Source: JAOUEA01 sp038249195 (GTDB taxonomy: Bacteria > Actinomycetota > UBA4738 > HRBIN12). Taken from it: DNA of 64,000 bases. The notes beneath the pieces were generated by a model. The model was not told the origin of the DNA. It saw only the letters and a list, made by a program, of their open reading frames with translations, and made no database searches. The translations under genes and the position numbers were made by a program. How positions within the stretch are numbered: the stretch's first letter is position 1; every line of letters begins with the position of its first letter. The stretch is from assembly GCA_038249195.1 (NCBI GenBank), contig JBBRWM010000002.1, positions 377,603 to 441,602 of the forward strand. The letters run 5' to 3'. Positions 41,276 to 50,732 of the stretch are shown one piece after another.

Positions 41276-42645
41276 GGATGCGTCGCTTCGAGATGAGCGC
41301 CGAGCCGTGCCATGAGGAGCACGAACCCCGGGAACGACACCTCCGCTGCCTCGATGCCATCGACCTCGCATGGGCCGGACGCCGCCAGCGCCCCTACGGT
41401 GAACGCCATCGCCAAACGGTGATCGCCATGGGCGTGCGCGAGTCCCCCCGTGAGCCCACCTCCGCCGATCACGAGGTCCTCTCCGTCGACCGTGGCGCCC
41501 CCACCGAGATCCTCGACCCCCCGCGCGACGCCGGTGAGGCGATCCGCCTCCTTCAACCGGAGCTCGTGCGCCCCCTCGAACCGGGACTCTCCGTTCGCGC
41601 GGGTGGCCACGAGCGCCAACACGGGGATCTCGTCGATCACGAGCGGGACCTCCTCCTTCGGCACACGCACGGGCACGATGGTGCCGACGGCCGTCACGTG
41701 GATGTCCCCGACCGGTTCTCCCAGTTCCTCTCGCTCGGTCCGCGTTCGGATCCCGATGCCCATGCGCCCCATGACGTCGACGAAGTGCCTTCGGCTCGGA
41801 TTGAGGCCGACGCCCGTGATCGTGAGCTCCGAGCCGGTGAGCGCCGCGGCGGCGATCAGGAACGCCGCCGAAGACGGATCGCCGGGGCAGCGCCCGCTGA
41901 ATCCTTCGGGCTGGAACCTGCTCACGCTCACCCCCGTCGCATCGATCTCGACCGGGGCTCCCAGGGCGGCGAGCGCCCGCTCGGTGTGGTCGCGCGTCGC
42001 GGACGCCTCCCGCACGACGGTGACCCCATCGGCCTCGAGCCCCGCTAGCAGCACCGCGCCCTTGACCTGCGCGCTCGGGACCGGCGGGCGGCAGGTGATG
42101 CCGCGCAGACGCCCTCCCTCGATCGCGACCGGGGCGTGCCCGTCGACGGTCGATATCGTCGCACCCATGGCGCGCAGCGGCTCGGCCACCCGCTCCATGG
42201 GCCGCACCGACAGGCTCGCATCGCCCGTGAGGACGGCGCGGTGCGGCGTCGAGGCGAGCACGCCCGACAGGAGTCGCATGACGGTGCCGGCGTTGCCGCA
42301 GTCGAGGGTGCGGTCCGGCTCCACGAGGCCCCTGCGACCCTCACCCTCGACCTCAAGAGCGCCAGCGACAACCTGATGGGCAGCGCCGTTCCACGTGGAA
42401 CCTTGACGCTCCGCGGGCGAGCCATCGTTCCGAGCCCATCTCTCTAGTGCAGGTCGAGCCCGGCGGGTCATCGTGGCGAGACAGGCGGCCATCGAGCGAA
42501 CGTCGAGGGAACCGGGAAGGTCAACTAATCGGCTCGACCCGCGACCCGTGGCCGCGAGGATCAGCCACCGGTGGGCGATCGATTTATCGCCCGGAACGGT
42601 CGCCTCGCCCTCCAGCTTGCTCCCCGGTGTGCTGCGCGCGCGCAC
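41272..42645 (-). CDS. aroA: 3-phosphoshikimate 1-carboxyvinyltransferase (EPSP synthase)
   Basis: Shikimate pathway enzyme joining PEP and shikimate-3-phosphate. PGDKSIAHRWLIL near 17-29, LDCGNAGTVMRLL for the PEP/S3P site, DHTERAL and KEADRL are present. Between MAACLATM and LEVEGEG there is a stretch of about 35 more residues than in short family members. GTG at 42645 chosen for a GAGGAGGGAC site upstream. 457 residues. A perfect 14-bp palindrome at 42388-42401 falls in the extra stretch. Confidence 0.94.
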   Translation of the reverse strand: MRARSTPGSKLEGEATVPGDKSIAHRWLILAATGRGSSRLVDLPGSLDVRSMAACLATMTRRARPALERWARNDGSPAERQGSTWNGAAHQVVAGALEVEGEGRRGLVEPDRTLDCGNAGTVMRLLSGVLASTPHRAVLTGDASLSVRPMERVAEPLRAMGATISTVDGHAPVAIEGGRLRGITCRPPVPSAQVKGAVLLAGLEADGVTVVREASATRDHTERALAALGAPVEIDATGVSVSRFQPEGFSGRCPGDPSSAAFLIAAAALTGSELTITGVGLNPSRRHFVDVMGRMGIGIRTRTEREELGEPVGDIHVTAVGTIVPVRVPKEEVPLVIDEIPVLALVATRANGESRFEGAHELRLKEADRLTGVARGVEDLGGGATVDGEDLVIGGGGLTGGLAHAHGDHRLAMAFTVGALAASGPCEVDGIEAAEVSFPGFVLLMARLGAHLEATHP

Positions 42646-42665
42646 GCGTCCCTCCTCGGCCCGTC

Positions 42666-43775
42666 TCAGGCGATGCGGATGGGGTCGGAGCCCTGCGATG
42701 ACAGGACGCGGATCGCCTCGCCGGCCGCCGCGGCCGCGACCGTCAGATGTACGGTACCGCGGCCGCCCTCGGGCGAGTGCACGATCTGGAGGTCCTCGAT
42801 GTTCACTCCGCCGTCTGCCAGGGCGGCGGTCAGCTCCGCGAGGGCGCCGGGGCGGTCGGGCACGCTCACCCGCACAACGGCGACGCCCGAGCGCACCTGC
42901 GGTTTGGCCGCAAGTTTGAGACGGGCCCGCTTGGCGGCGGCGAAGGTCGCCTCGACGTCGGCCGCGGCACCCGCGACGATCTCGTCGCGCAGCGCCGTGA
43001 GCCGGGCGACGTAGAGGTCGATCGCGGCTGCGACCTGGCCGCCGTTGGCCAGCAGGATCTCGCTCCACAGGGCGGGATTCGAAGACGCGAGGCGGGTGAG
43101 GTCGCGGAATCCGCCCGCCGCGAGCAACAGGATCTCCGGCTCGTCGGACTCCTCCGTGGCGGCGAGTGCCATGAGCGCCGTCGAGGCGACCTGCGGGAGG
43201 TGACTCACGAAGGCGACGAGGCGATCGTGGCGTTCGGGCGCCATCTGCACCGGGCGGGCCCCCAGGCGTGTCACCCACTGGGCAAGGTCATCGACCTTGC
43301 CCGGATCGGAGGCATCGGTGGGCGTGAGCACCCACACGATCGCGTCCACGAGGGAGGCAGAGGCGTGCTGGGGGCCGGAGCGTTCGCTGCCGCCCATCGG
43401 ATGGCCTGGAACGAAACGGCGCCGGTGAGCGACCTCGAGGCGGGCGGCGACCTCGGCGGCAAGCGGCGCCTTGATGCTGCCCACGTCCGTGACCACGGCA
43501 TCGCGCGTCGCCTCGAGCGCCGCGGCGACCTGCTCGGTGATCGACGCGATCGGCGTGGCCACCACCACGATCTGTGCATCCCGCACGGCCTCGGCCGCAG
43601 AGGCGGCGGCGGCGAGCGCCCCCGAACCGACGGCCGCCCGGAGCGACCGTGGATCCACGTCCCAGGCGACGACCGTGCACCCCACGCGGGCCGCGGCCAG
43701 CCCGATGGAGGTCCCGATCAGGCCGGTGCCGACGATCGCCACACGGTCGAGGGTTGCGGGCTCAGCCGAGATCAT
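42666..43775 (-). CDS. tyrA: Prephenate dehydrogenase with ACT domain
   Basis: NAD(P)-dependent oxidative decarboxylation of prephenate for tyrosine. Rossmann VGTGLIGTSIG near the start, VTDVGSIKAPL, PGHPMGGSERSG with the substrate-binding region, and a C-terminal ACT domain VVRVSVPDRPGALAELTAALADGGVNI for feedback by tyrosine. About 369 residues. The start overlaps aroH by 14 bases; a GTG at 43793 is an alternative. Confidence 0.92.
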   Translation of the reverse strand: MISAEPATLDRVAIVGTGLIGTSIGLAAARVGCTVVAWDVDPRSLRAAVGSGALAAAASAAEAVRDAQIVVVATPIASITEQVAAALEATRDAVVTDVGSIKAPLAAEVAARLEVAHRRRFVPGHPMGGSERSGPQHASASLVDAIVWVLTPTDASDPGKVDDLAQWVTRLGARPVQMAPERHDRLVAFVSHLPQVASTALMALAATEESDEPEILLLAAGGFRDLTRLASSNPALWSEILLANGGQVAAAIDLYVARLTALRDEIVAGAAADVEATFAAAKRARLKLAAKPQVRSGVAVVRVSVPDRPGALAELTAALADGGVNIEDLQIVHSPEGGRGTVHLTVAAAAAGEAIRVLSSQGSDPIRIA

Positions 43776-44121
43776 CGCGCAGGGACTCCGCACCGTCGAG
43801 GTAGACGTGCGTCACCTCGTCGAGGGTGGCCTCGGTGTGGAAATGCATGAGGACCCGGATCACGCCGCCCATCGATCCGCTCACGGGGATCTCCTGGGCG
43901 CACATCAACGGGACCCGGCCCAGGCCCATCCGTCGAGCCGCCTCGGCCGGGAATGCCGAACGCAGGTCCGCGGTCGTCGTGAACAGCACGCTGATGAGAT
44001 CGTCGGAGGCGACGTCGTTGCGGCGCAGGAGCATCTCGAGGAGGCGCTCGGTGGCGTCGAGCACGCTCGGCGGCGTGTCCTCGGGCACGGTGATCGCCCC
44101 GCGGGCGGCGCGCACCTTCAT
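43762..44121 (-). CDS. aroH: Chorismate mutase, AroH type
   Basis: 119-residue monofunctional chorismate mutase of the Bacillus AroH fold. KVRAARGAITV (with Arg6 at the active site), DDLISVLFTTTADLRSAFPAEAARRMG, VPLMCAQEIPV and IRVLMHF follow the family. Together with TyrA and AroA it gives an aromatic amino-acid cluster. Confidence 0.92.
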   Translation of the reverse strand: MKVRAARGAITVPEDTPPSVLDATERLLEMLLRRNDVASDDLISVLFTTTADLRSAFPAEAARRMGLGRVPLMCAQEIPVSGSMGGVIRVLMHFHTEATLDEVTHVYLDGAESLRDDLG

Positions 44122-44176
44122 CGATGGGTCCCGTCTCCTCGTGGTTTCGGGGCGAGACCGCCCCGCCGCGATAAGG

Positions 44177-44899
44177 CTACCTGCCGGCGGCTCCGGACAG
44201 GGCAACGACCTCTTCGTGGGACAGCTCACGGAGTTCGCCGGGCGCCAGGCCGCCCAGCGTGATGGGTCCGACGCGCACGCGCACCAGCCGCGTCACCGGC
44301 AGCCCCACCGCGTCGAGCATCCGGCGAACCTCACGTTTGCGGCCCTCGGTCATCACGACCCGGATCGCTGCGCGCCCTCGGCTCGCATCCACCGTCCGAG
44401 CAGACTTCGGTCGAGCGGGACCGTCTTCGAGCGCGACCCCAGCCCGCAAGCGGGCGAGGTGTTTGGGGCCGGGAGCGCCACGCACCTCGGCCAGGTACTC
44501 CTTCTCGATCCCGAAGCTCGGGTGCATCAGCCGGTTCGCCAGCTCGCCGTCGTTCGTCAACAGCAGGAGTCCTTCGGAATCCCGATCGAGCCGCCCCACC
44601 GGGAACACCCGCGGTCCCGTGGCCGGAAGGTAGGCGCGGATGTCCGTTCTACCCTGCGGGTCCGCCATGGTCGTGAGGACCCCCGCCGGCTTGTGCAGGG
44701 CGTAGTACCTCACGTTCGGATCGAGGCTCACGGGCGAACCGTCGACCCGCACCTCGTCTCGACCCGCTTCGGCTTTATCTCCGAGGGTCGCCACCGCGCC
44801 GTTGAGGCTCACCCGTCCGGCCGCGATCAGCTCTTCACAGGTGCGCCGCGACCCGAACCCCGCGCGGGCGAGCGCGCGTTGGAGCCGTTCCTGCGTCAT
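44177..44899 (-). CDS. rluB: 23S rRNA pseudouridine synthase, RsuA/RluB family
   Basis: S4 RNA-binding domain at the N-terminus (RLQRALARAGFGSRRTCEELIAAGRVSLNG) then the catalytic domain with GRLDRDSEGLLLLTNDGELANRL, where Asp in RLDRDS is the nucleophile. 240 residues. It starts one base after the scpB stop, as in other actinobacteria. Exact rRNA target is assumed from family. Confidence 0.9.
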   Translation of the reverse strand: MTQERLQRALARAGFGSRRTCEELIAAGRVSLNGAVATLGDKAEAGRDEVRVDGSPVSLDPNVRYYALHKPAGVLTTMADPQGRTDIRAYLPATGPRVFPVGRLDRDSEGLLLLTNDGELANRLMHPSFGIEKEYLAEVRGAPGPKHLARLRAGVALEDGPARPKSARTVDASRGRAAIRVVMTEGRKREVRRMLDAVGLPVTRLVRVRVGPITLGGLAPGELRELSHEEVVALSGAAGR

Positions 44900-44900
44900 C

Positions 44901-45581
44901 TCACGCCCGGGCTTCGCCGGGCGGCGGGTCGGGCTCGGGGCCCGGCTCGAGCTCGGCGGCGGTCCCCGGCCGGGGCTCGGTGTAGGACCCGGGTGCCCGA
45001 GGCCCCGAGCCGGAGGAAGGTTCGGGCGCCTCATCGATCTCCAGCAATGGGGCGAGGGACGGGAGCGACGCGAGCGACGGCAGGCCCAGGCGCTCGAGGA
45101 ACCCCGGCGTCGTGGCGTAGAGCACCGGTCGTCCGGGAGCCTCTTCACGTCCCGCCTCTTCGATCAGGGCTCGGTCCACGAGCGCGCGCAGGACCCCGTC
45201 GGAGTTCACGCCGCGGATGCCGCTCACCTGATGACGCGTGACCGGTTGCTTGTACGCGACGATCGCGAGGGTCTCGAGCGACGCCTTCGTGAGGCGCGAT
45301 TGCCGGGAGCTCACGATGAAGCGCTCCACCACGCTCGCCGTCTCCGGATGGGTGTAGAGCCGCCACCCCCCCGCGACGTTCCGCAGCACCAGCCCACTCC
45401 CCCGCTCCTCCAGCCGCTGCGCGAGCACGTCGCACAAGCCCTCCACCGAACGTCGATCTTGCTCGAGGGTCTGGGCGAGCACGGCGGAGGGGATCGGCTC
45501 GTCCGAGACGAAGAACAGCGCCTCAAGAGCCCGGGTGTCCGGCTCGAGCGTGGCCTCCTCCTCAACGTCCATCCCCGGCAC
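44901..45581 (-). CDS. scpB: Segregation and condensation protein B
   Basis: Winged-helix partner in the SMC-ScpAB condensin complex. RALEALFFVSDEPIPSAVLAQTL, then VSSRQSRLTKASLETLAIVAYKQPVTRHQVSGIRGVNSDGVLRAL. A Pro/Glu-rich tail follows residue 185. 226 residues. 3 bp after scpA. Confidence 0.93.
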   Translation of the reverse strand: MPGMDVEEEATLEPDTRALEALFFVSDEPIPSAVLAQTLEQDRRSVEGLCDVLAQRLEERGSGLVLRNVAGGWRLYTHPETASVVERFIVSSRQSRLTKASLETLAIVAYKQPVTRHQVSGIRGVNSDGVLRALVDRALIEEAGREEAPGRPVLYATTPGFLERLGLPSLASLPSLAPLLEIDEAPEPSSGSGPRAPGSYTEPRPGTAAELEPGPEPDPPPGEARA

Positions 45582-45584
45582 GCC

Positions 45585-46352
45585 TTAGGCCCCCTCGGTC
45601 CACTCGACCTCGATCTCCCCGAACGTCCTGGCCTGCTGAAGCTCGACCTTGCCCTCACGGTACAGCTCGAGGATCGCGAGGAATCGGACGACCACCTGGA
45701 TCCTGTCCTCGCAGTCGGCCACGAGGTCGCGGAAGGTCGAGCCGGGGCGCAGTTCGGCCATCCGGGATTCCAACGCCACGATGGCCTGGGCGACCGTGTA
45801 GCGGATCGGAGTGACGTGCGACAGATCGAGGGTCGGCGGCGGCCGCAACAGCTGGGCGGCGAGGCGGGCGAGGTCTTCGGGGGCCAGCTTGTCCATGGGA
45901 TCGGGGTACAGGTGGGCGAACTCCGGGCCCGGCCCGACGTCGCGCGCGGAGAAGCCGGCCTCATCCTCCAGGCGGCGCGCGAGCTCGACGGCGACCTTGC
46001 GGTACGCGGCCAACTCGAGCGAGCGGGCGTATGCGAGGTCGGGCGAACCACCGAGGATGTCCTCCTCCCCCGGCTCGGTGGATCGCGGCATCAGGCGTCC
46101 GACCTTGAGCTCCAGGAGCAGGGCGCAGATCGACAGGAACCAGGTGGCCTCCTCCAGGTTCCGATCCTCGGCGTCCTTCGTCCTCGCGAGGTAGTGGTCC
46201 GTGACGTTCGCGATCTGCACGTCGCACACGTCGATCTTCTGCTCGAGGATCAGGTCCGCGAGGAGTCGGAACGGCCCGGCGAACACCGGGAGGTCGACGA
46301 CGAGACCGGCGGCGACCTCGGAGCTCGCACCGTCGGCGCGCCCGGCCTTCAT
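45585..46352 (-). CDS. scpA: Segregation and condensation protein A
   Basis: Kleisin subunit of the SMC complex. FAGPFRLLADLILEQKIDVCDVQIANVTDHYL near the N-terminus, then EEATWFLSICALLLELKVGRLMP and a C-terminal winged helix ending VVRFLAILELYREGKVELQQ. 255 residues. Its ATG overlaps the trpS stop (ATGA). Confidence 0.93.
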   Translation of the reverse strand: MKAGRADGASSEVAAGLVVDLPVFAGPFRLLADLILEQKIDVCDVQIANVTDHYLARTKDAEDRNLEEATWFLSICALLLELKVGRLMPRSTEPGEEDILGGSPDLAYARSLELAAYRKVAVELARRLEDEAGFSARDVGPGPEFAHLYPDPMDKLAPEDLARLAAQLLRPPPTLDLSHVTPIRYTVAQAIVALESRMAELRPGSTFRDLVADCEDRIQVVVRFLAILELYREGKVELQQARTFGEIEVEWTEGA

Positions 46353-47365
46353 AGGAGGTGTACCGCGGCGCGCACGGCATCGAGGGTCGCGGCCGCCACG
46401 GGCCGCGCGCGCTCCGCACCCTCGGCGAGCACCTGGCGCACGAGTCCCGGCTCGGCCGCGAGCTCGGCGCGTCGCTCGCGGAAGGGCCGGAAGGTCTCGA
46501 TCAGGTGATCGGCGAGGAGCGTCTTGCAGTCGACGCACCCGAGCTCGCCGGTGCGGCACGTCGTCTCGATCCGATCGACGTCGTCGGGCGAGAACCGTCC
46601 GTGGAGGGCGAAGACCGGACAGATCTCGGGCCGGCCGGGATCCCCGCGACGGACCTTCAGCGGGTCGGTCACGAACGAGCGCACCTTGGCCCGGATCTCG
46701 TCGGGCTCGTCGCGCACCCCGATGAAGTTGTCCAAGGACTTCGACATCTTGCGTCCGTCGCTGCCGGGCACGAGCGGCGTCGGCGACAGCAGGGGCTGCG
46801 GCTCGACCAGCACGTCGCCGTACAGCCCGTTGAAACGTCGCACGATCTCGCGGGTGAGCTCCAGGTGGGCGACCTGATCCTGACCCACCGGCACGAGCTC
46901 GCCTCGCACGATCGTGATGTCCACGGCCTGTAAGAGCGGGTAGCCCAGGAGGCCGTAGTTGGCCACCTCCCGCTCGGCCATGTCACGCAGGCGCTCCTTG
47001 AACGAGGGGACCCGCTCGAGCCAGCCGAGGGGCGTCGTCATGCCGAGCAGCAGCGCCAACTCCGCGACCTCGGGGATGTCGGACTGTCGGTAGACCACCG
47101 CCTTGTCCGGGTCGATGCCGGCGGCGAGCCAGTCGAGCACGAGGCCCTCGGTCCACGCCGCGAGTTCGTCAGTCCGGTCGTAGTGCGAGGTGAGCATGTG
47201 CCAGTTGGCGATGAAATAGAAGCAGTCGTACGCGGGGTCCTCCTGCAGGCGAAGCATGTTCTCGATGTTCCCCGCCCAGTGGCCGATGTGCAGCGGTCCG
47301 GTGGGGCGGTACCCCGTGAGGACCCGCCGCGGCCGGGCGTCGGTAGGTTCCGGGGCTTCGGTCAC
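46349..47365 (-). CDS. trpS: Tryptophanyl-tRNA synthetase
   Basis: Class I synthetase. GYRPTGPLHIGHWAGNIENML (with HIGH), GQDQVAHLELTREIVRRFN and PGSDGRKMSKSLDN (KMSKS). 338 residues, normal bacterial length. First gene of the trpS-scpA-scpB-rluB string on minus. Confidence 0.95.
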   Translation of the reverse strand: MTEAPEPTDARPRRVLTGYRPTGPLHIGHWAGNIENMLRLQEDPAYDCFYFIANWHMLTSHYDRTDELAAWTEGLVLDWLAAGIDPDKAVVYRQSDIPEVAELALLLGMTTPLGWLERVPSFKERLRDMAEREVANYGLLGYPLLQAVDITIVRGELVPVGQDQVAHLELTREIVRRFNGLYGDVLVEPQPLLSPTPLVPGSDGRKMSKSLDNFIGVRDEPDEIRAKVRSFVTDPLKVRRGDPGRPEICPVFALHGRFSPDDVDRIETTCRTGELGCVDCKTLLADHLIETFRPFRERRAELAAEPGLVRQVLAEGAERARPVAAATLDAVRAAVHLL

Positions 47366-47410
47366 GATGCCCGGGATGATAACGCGGTCCCCTCGAGCGC
47401 CCGCGGAAGC

Positions 47411-48091
47411 CTACAAACCCACGATCTGCATCCACACGAAGCAGTTCGCGCCGGAAACCCCTTCGCAGACCGCGTTCGTGAGCCCGTAGGTGATGCGCTG
47501 AACGGGCCCCGCCAGCAGGAAGATCACGACCAGCACGAACAGCGGCAGGTAGGCGTCGAGATTGCGATACGTCTCGGCGGCGCGTGGGGGAAGGACGAGC
47601 GCCACGAGGCGCGCGCCGTCGAGCCCGGGGATCGGCATCAGGTGGAAGATCGCCATGCACAGATTCACGAACATGAACGAGGACGCCATCCGGGCGAGTT
47701 CCGAGGGTGTGCTCACCCGCAGGAGCATGCCGGACGCCACCGCGAGGGCGAGGTTGATAGCGGGGCCTGCCAATCCGACGACGACGGAGTCCCGCTTGAA
47801 GCGGCGAAAGTAGTTCGGATCGATCGGCGCGGGCTTCCCGTAGGCGACGACGGGAGGGAAGAACGTCAGCACCGACCAGAGCACGAGCACCAGGCCGGGT
47901 AGCAGCCCGGAGCCGAACGGTTCGAACCAGGCCTTGGGGCTGAGCGTGAGCCGGCCCCACAGGCGCGGTGTCGGATCGTGGAGTCGGGTCGCCGCATACG
48001 CCCGGGCGTACTCGCGAAGGTCCAGGGCGATGAAGAGGCTCACGGCCAGGTATGCCGCGAGCGTCAGGTTGTGAGCGCTGAATCGACCCAC
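47411..48091 (-). CDS. M50 site-2-protease-family protein lacking zinc-binding His
   Basis: 226 residues, about five spans. The family site HExxH is LREYARA here (Arg26-Glu-Tyr-Ala-Arg30), so both zinc His are Arg; the Glu remains. The rest is typical: HDPTPRLWGRLTLSPKAW, GLAGPAINLALA and MPIPGLDGARL, with the third ligand Asp158 kept. Probably a proteolytically inactive relative acting as a scaffold or regulator. 1 bp after the pyrimidine phosphorylase stop in transcription order. Confidence 0.82.
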   Translation of the reverse strand: MGRFSAHNLTLAAYLAVSLFIALDLREYARAYAATRLHDPTPRLWGRLTLSPKAWFEPFGSGLLPGLVLVLWSVLTFFPPVVAYGKPAPIDPNYFRRFKRDSVVVGLAGPAINLALAVASGMLLRVSTPSELARMASSFMFVNLCMAIFHLMPIPGLDGARLVALVLPPRAAETYRNLDAYLPLFVLVVIFLLAGPVQRITYGLTNAVCEGVSGANCFVWMQIVGL

Positions 48092-49417
48092 TCAGCCATC
48101 CTCCGTCTCGAGCCAGGCGTGCACGAGCGGGGGCGACGTGACGGGGCCATCGGTCAACGTGAGGGCCGCCTGGGCCCTGCGCGCCGCTTCGGCGGCCGCG
48201 GCGGCGTCCCGAGCGTGCACCTCACCGATCGGCGTGCCTCGCTGGACGCGGTCGCCGATCTTCACGCGGACCACCATACCGACCGCGGGGTCGATGGGAT
48301 CGCCCTTGCGCATGCGCCCCGCGCCCAGGGCGCCGCTCGCCAGGCCGAGTTCCTCGGTCCTCACCTCGGCGAGGACGCCCTCGCGGTCGGCGAGCAACGG
48401 GATCACGACCGCGGCGCGTGGCAGGACCGCGACCGGGTCGTCGGCCACGCGAGGGTCCCCGCCCTGGGCCAGCACCATCGCCCGGAAGCGCTCGAGGCCG
48501 CTGCCGTCATCGAGCGCCGCCGCCGCACGAGCGGTCGCTTCCTCGAGCGACGTTCCTGTCGTCGCGCTCAGGGCGTCGGCGACGAACAGCACGGCGAGGT
48601 CGCGGAGCCGGCCTCGACGATCGCCGCGCAGGACCTCCACGGCCTCGATGACGTCGAGCGCGTTGCCGATGGCGTCCCCGAGCGGCTGGGACATGTCGGT
48701 GACCGCCGCCCGAGCCGGTCGATGGAAGCCTCGCGCAAGGTCAAGGCAGGATCGGGCCAGCGCGAACGCCTGGTCCGTCGTCTTCATGAACGCACCGGAT
48801 CCGGCCTTCACGTCCAACACGATCAGGTCCGTGATCACCGCGAGCTTCTTGGACATCACGCTGGCGGCGATCAACGGGATCGACGGGACCGTGGCGGTGG
48901 CGTCGCGCAGCGCGTACAGCGCGCCATCGGCCGGAACGATCGATGCGGATTGCGCCGCGACCGCACAGCCGATCCGCTCGACCTGTTGCTGGATGCGGGC
49001 CGGGGCGAGGTCCGTCCGCAAGCCGGGGATCGATTCGAGCTTGTCGAGGGTCCCCCCGGTGTGGCCGAGGCCGCGACCCGAGAGCTTCGCGACCGCCAGG
49101 CCCACGGCGGCGGCCAGCGGCGCGAAGACGAGCGTCAAGCCGTCCGCCACGCCGCCCGTGGAATGTTTGTCCACGGTGGGACGGGACGAACCCGCGAACG
49201 AGATCGTTGCTCCCGAGTCGATCTGGGCTCGGGTGAGCGCCATGGTCTCGTCTGGATCCAGACCGCGGATCAGCGCCGCCATCAAGAAGGCGGCCGCGAG
49301 AGCGTCGGAGATCTCCCCGCGCGTGTATCCCTCGATGAAGGCCTCGATGTCAGCCGCAGCGAGGGTCACGCCGTCCCGCTTCGCCGCCACGATCAGCCGG
49401 GGGTCGATGGACGTCAT
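48092..49417 (-). CDS. deoA: Thymidine/pyrimidine-nucleoside phosphorylase
   Basis: Phosphorolysis of thymidine or uridine. Phosphate-binding KHSTGGVADGLTL, SGRGLGHTGGTLDKLESIPG and DVKAGSGAFMKT are family motifs. 441 residues from ATG 49417. It is downstream of deoB, so together they could feed deoxyribose-1-phosphate to deoxyribose-5-phosphate. Confidence 0.92.
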   Translation of the reverse strand: MTSIDPRLIVAAKRDGVTLAAADIEAFIEGYTRGEISDALAAAFLMAALIRGLDPDETMALTRAQIDSGATISFAGSSRPTVDKHSTGGVADGLTLVFAPLAAAVGLAVAKLSGRGLGHTGGTLDKLESIPGLRTDLAPARIQQQVERIGCAVAAQSASIVPADGALYALRDATATVPSIPLIAASVMSKKLAVITDLIVLDVKAGSGAFMKTTDQAFALARSCLDLARGFHRPARAAVTDMSQPLGDAIGNALDVIEAVEVLRGDRRGRLRDLAVLFVADALSATTGTSLEEATARAAAALDDGSGLERFRAMVLAQGGDPRVADDPVAVLPRAAVVIPLLADREGVLAEVRTEELGLASGALGAGRMRKGDPIDPAVGMVVRVKIGDRVQRGTPIGEVHARDAAAAAEAARRAQAALTLTDGPVTSPPLVHAWLETEDG

Positions 49418-49449
49418 GTGCGCGTTCCGCCACTTCTGACCTGGGCATC

Positions 49450-49471
49450 CACCCGAGCCTCGAGGCTGGGT
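49450..49471. repeat. Inverted repeat between deoB and deoA
   Basis: ACCC-G-AGCCTCGAGGCT-GGGT: an 8-bp stem with one bulged G and a TCGA loop, centred on the 12-bp palindrome AGCCTCGAGGCT. It lies about 80 bp after the deoB stop. Could be a terminator-like hairpin or an operator. Confidence 0.35.
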
Positions 49472-49547
49472 CGAGCGTTGTGATCCGAGAGCAGGTCGCG
49501 CTGAGCCCCGGTTGGGACAACCCTCGACTGAAGGTTCCCTGCGCTGC

Positions 49548-50732
49548 TCATGCAAACCCGATCCGATCGGCGAAGCCGGAGCCAAACGAACCCTCGACCT
49601 CAACCCCCAGGAGATCCGCAACGGTGCACCCCAGATCCCCGAAGGTGTCGCGAACGCCGATCTCGTAGGGCCCGGCGGGCACGCCCGCGGCCAGCAGCGG
49701 CGTCCGCTCCCGCGAATGGTCGGTGGGAGGCGTGCTGGGATCGCACCCGTGGTCGCCCGTGATCAGCAGGACGCCCCCCGCCAGGGTTCCGACGAGCTCC
49801 GGGATCCGGGCGTCGAACGCCTCGATCGCCCGCGCGTACCCGGACGGGTCGTTCCGGTGTCCGAACTTGGAGTCGAAGTCCACCAGGTTCGCGAAGACGA
49901 AGGCCGGGCTCGGGCGCCGGAGGTAGGCGAGGGTGAGGTCCACGCCGTGGTCGTTCGAGTCCGAATAGCGCGACTCCGTGATGCCCTGGTTCGCGAATAT
50001 GTCCGGGATCTTCCCCACCGCCAACACGGGCACCCCCGCCCCGCGGATCGCGTCCAGCACAGTGGGCCCCGGGGGCGGCACCGAGAAGTCGCGGCGCTCA
50101 GGCCGTCGAGCGAACGCACCGGGCGACCCATCGAAGGGCCGTGCGATCACGCGCCCGACGCGGTGCGGCCTCTTGAGGATGCGCCGCGCCTCTCGGCACC
50201 ACTCGTACAGCAGCGGTAGCGGCACCTTGTCCACGTGACACGCGACCTGGAAGACGCTGTCTCCACTCGTGTAGACGATCGGGAACCCCGTGCGCAGATG
50301 TTCCGGGCCGAGATCCTCGATGATCCGCGTCCCCGACGCGGGGACGTTGCCGAGCGCCGGACGCCCGATCGCGGCGGCGAAGGGCTCCATCACCTCCCGC
50401 GGGAACCCGTGGGGGTACAGCGGGAAGGGCTCGTCGAGCCGGATCCCCATCATCTCCCAGTGTCCGGTCGTGGTGTCCTTGCCGGCGGAGACCTCCGTCG
50501 CCCATCCGTGCCCCGACCCCGGATCGGCCCGGGCCGCGACGCCCTCGATCCGGGTGAGGAGCCCGAGACCGAGCGCCTGCAGGTTCGGCGCTCGCAGCCC
50601 GCCAACGGCCCGGGCCGTGTTCGCGAGGGTGTTCGAACCCTCGTCGCCGTAGGCGGCGGCGTCGGGGGCGCCGCCCACACCCCAGGAATCGCAGACGATC
50701 ACGCAGACCCTCGGTACCTTCGGCTCCCTCAC
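49548..50732 (-). CDS. deoB: Phosphopentomutase
   Basis: Interconverts (deoxy)ribose 1- and 5-phosphates. Alkaline-phosphatase fold with metal motifs VCDSWGVGGAPDA, GSNTLANTA (Thr nucleophile), GKDTTTGHWEMMG, DFDSKFGHRND and TGDHGCDPSTPPTDHSRE. 394 residues. GTG overlaps the xerD stop. Confidence 0.94.
   Translation of the reverse strand: MREPKVPRVCVIVCDSWGVGGAPDAAAYGDEGSNTLANTARAVGGLRAPNLQALGLGLLTRIEGVAARADPGSGHGWATEVSAGKDTTTGHWEMMGIRLDEPFPLYPHGFPREVMEPFAAAIGRPALGNVPASGTRIIEDLGPEHLRTGFPIVYTSGDSVFQVACHVDKVPLPLLYEWCREARRILKRPHRVGRVIARPFDGSPGAFARRPERRDFSVPPPGPTVLDAIRGAGVPVLAVGKIPDIFANQGITESRYSDSNDHGVDLTLAYLRRPSPAFVFANLVDFDSKFGHRNDPSGYARAIEAFDARIPELVGTLAGGVLLITGDHGCDPSTPPTDHSRERTPLLAAGVPAGPYEIGVRDTFGDLGCTVADLLGVEVEGSFGSGFADRIGFA

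Noticed and set aside
42388..42401. Perfect palindrome GTTCCACGTGGAAC resembling parS
   Set aside because: It is inside aroA, single, differs from the usual parS core at two positions, and lies about 15 kb from the dif-like site, whereas parS clusters near the origin.
42646..43278. N-terminal extension of AroA
   Set aside because: The extra frame is antisense-like sequence inside tyrA, and the GTG at 42645 has a good ribosome-binding site.
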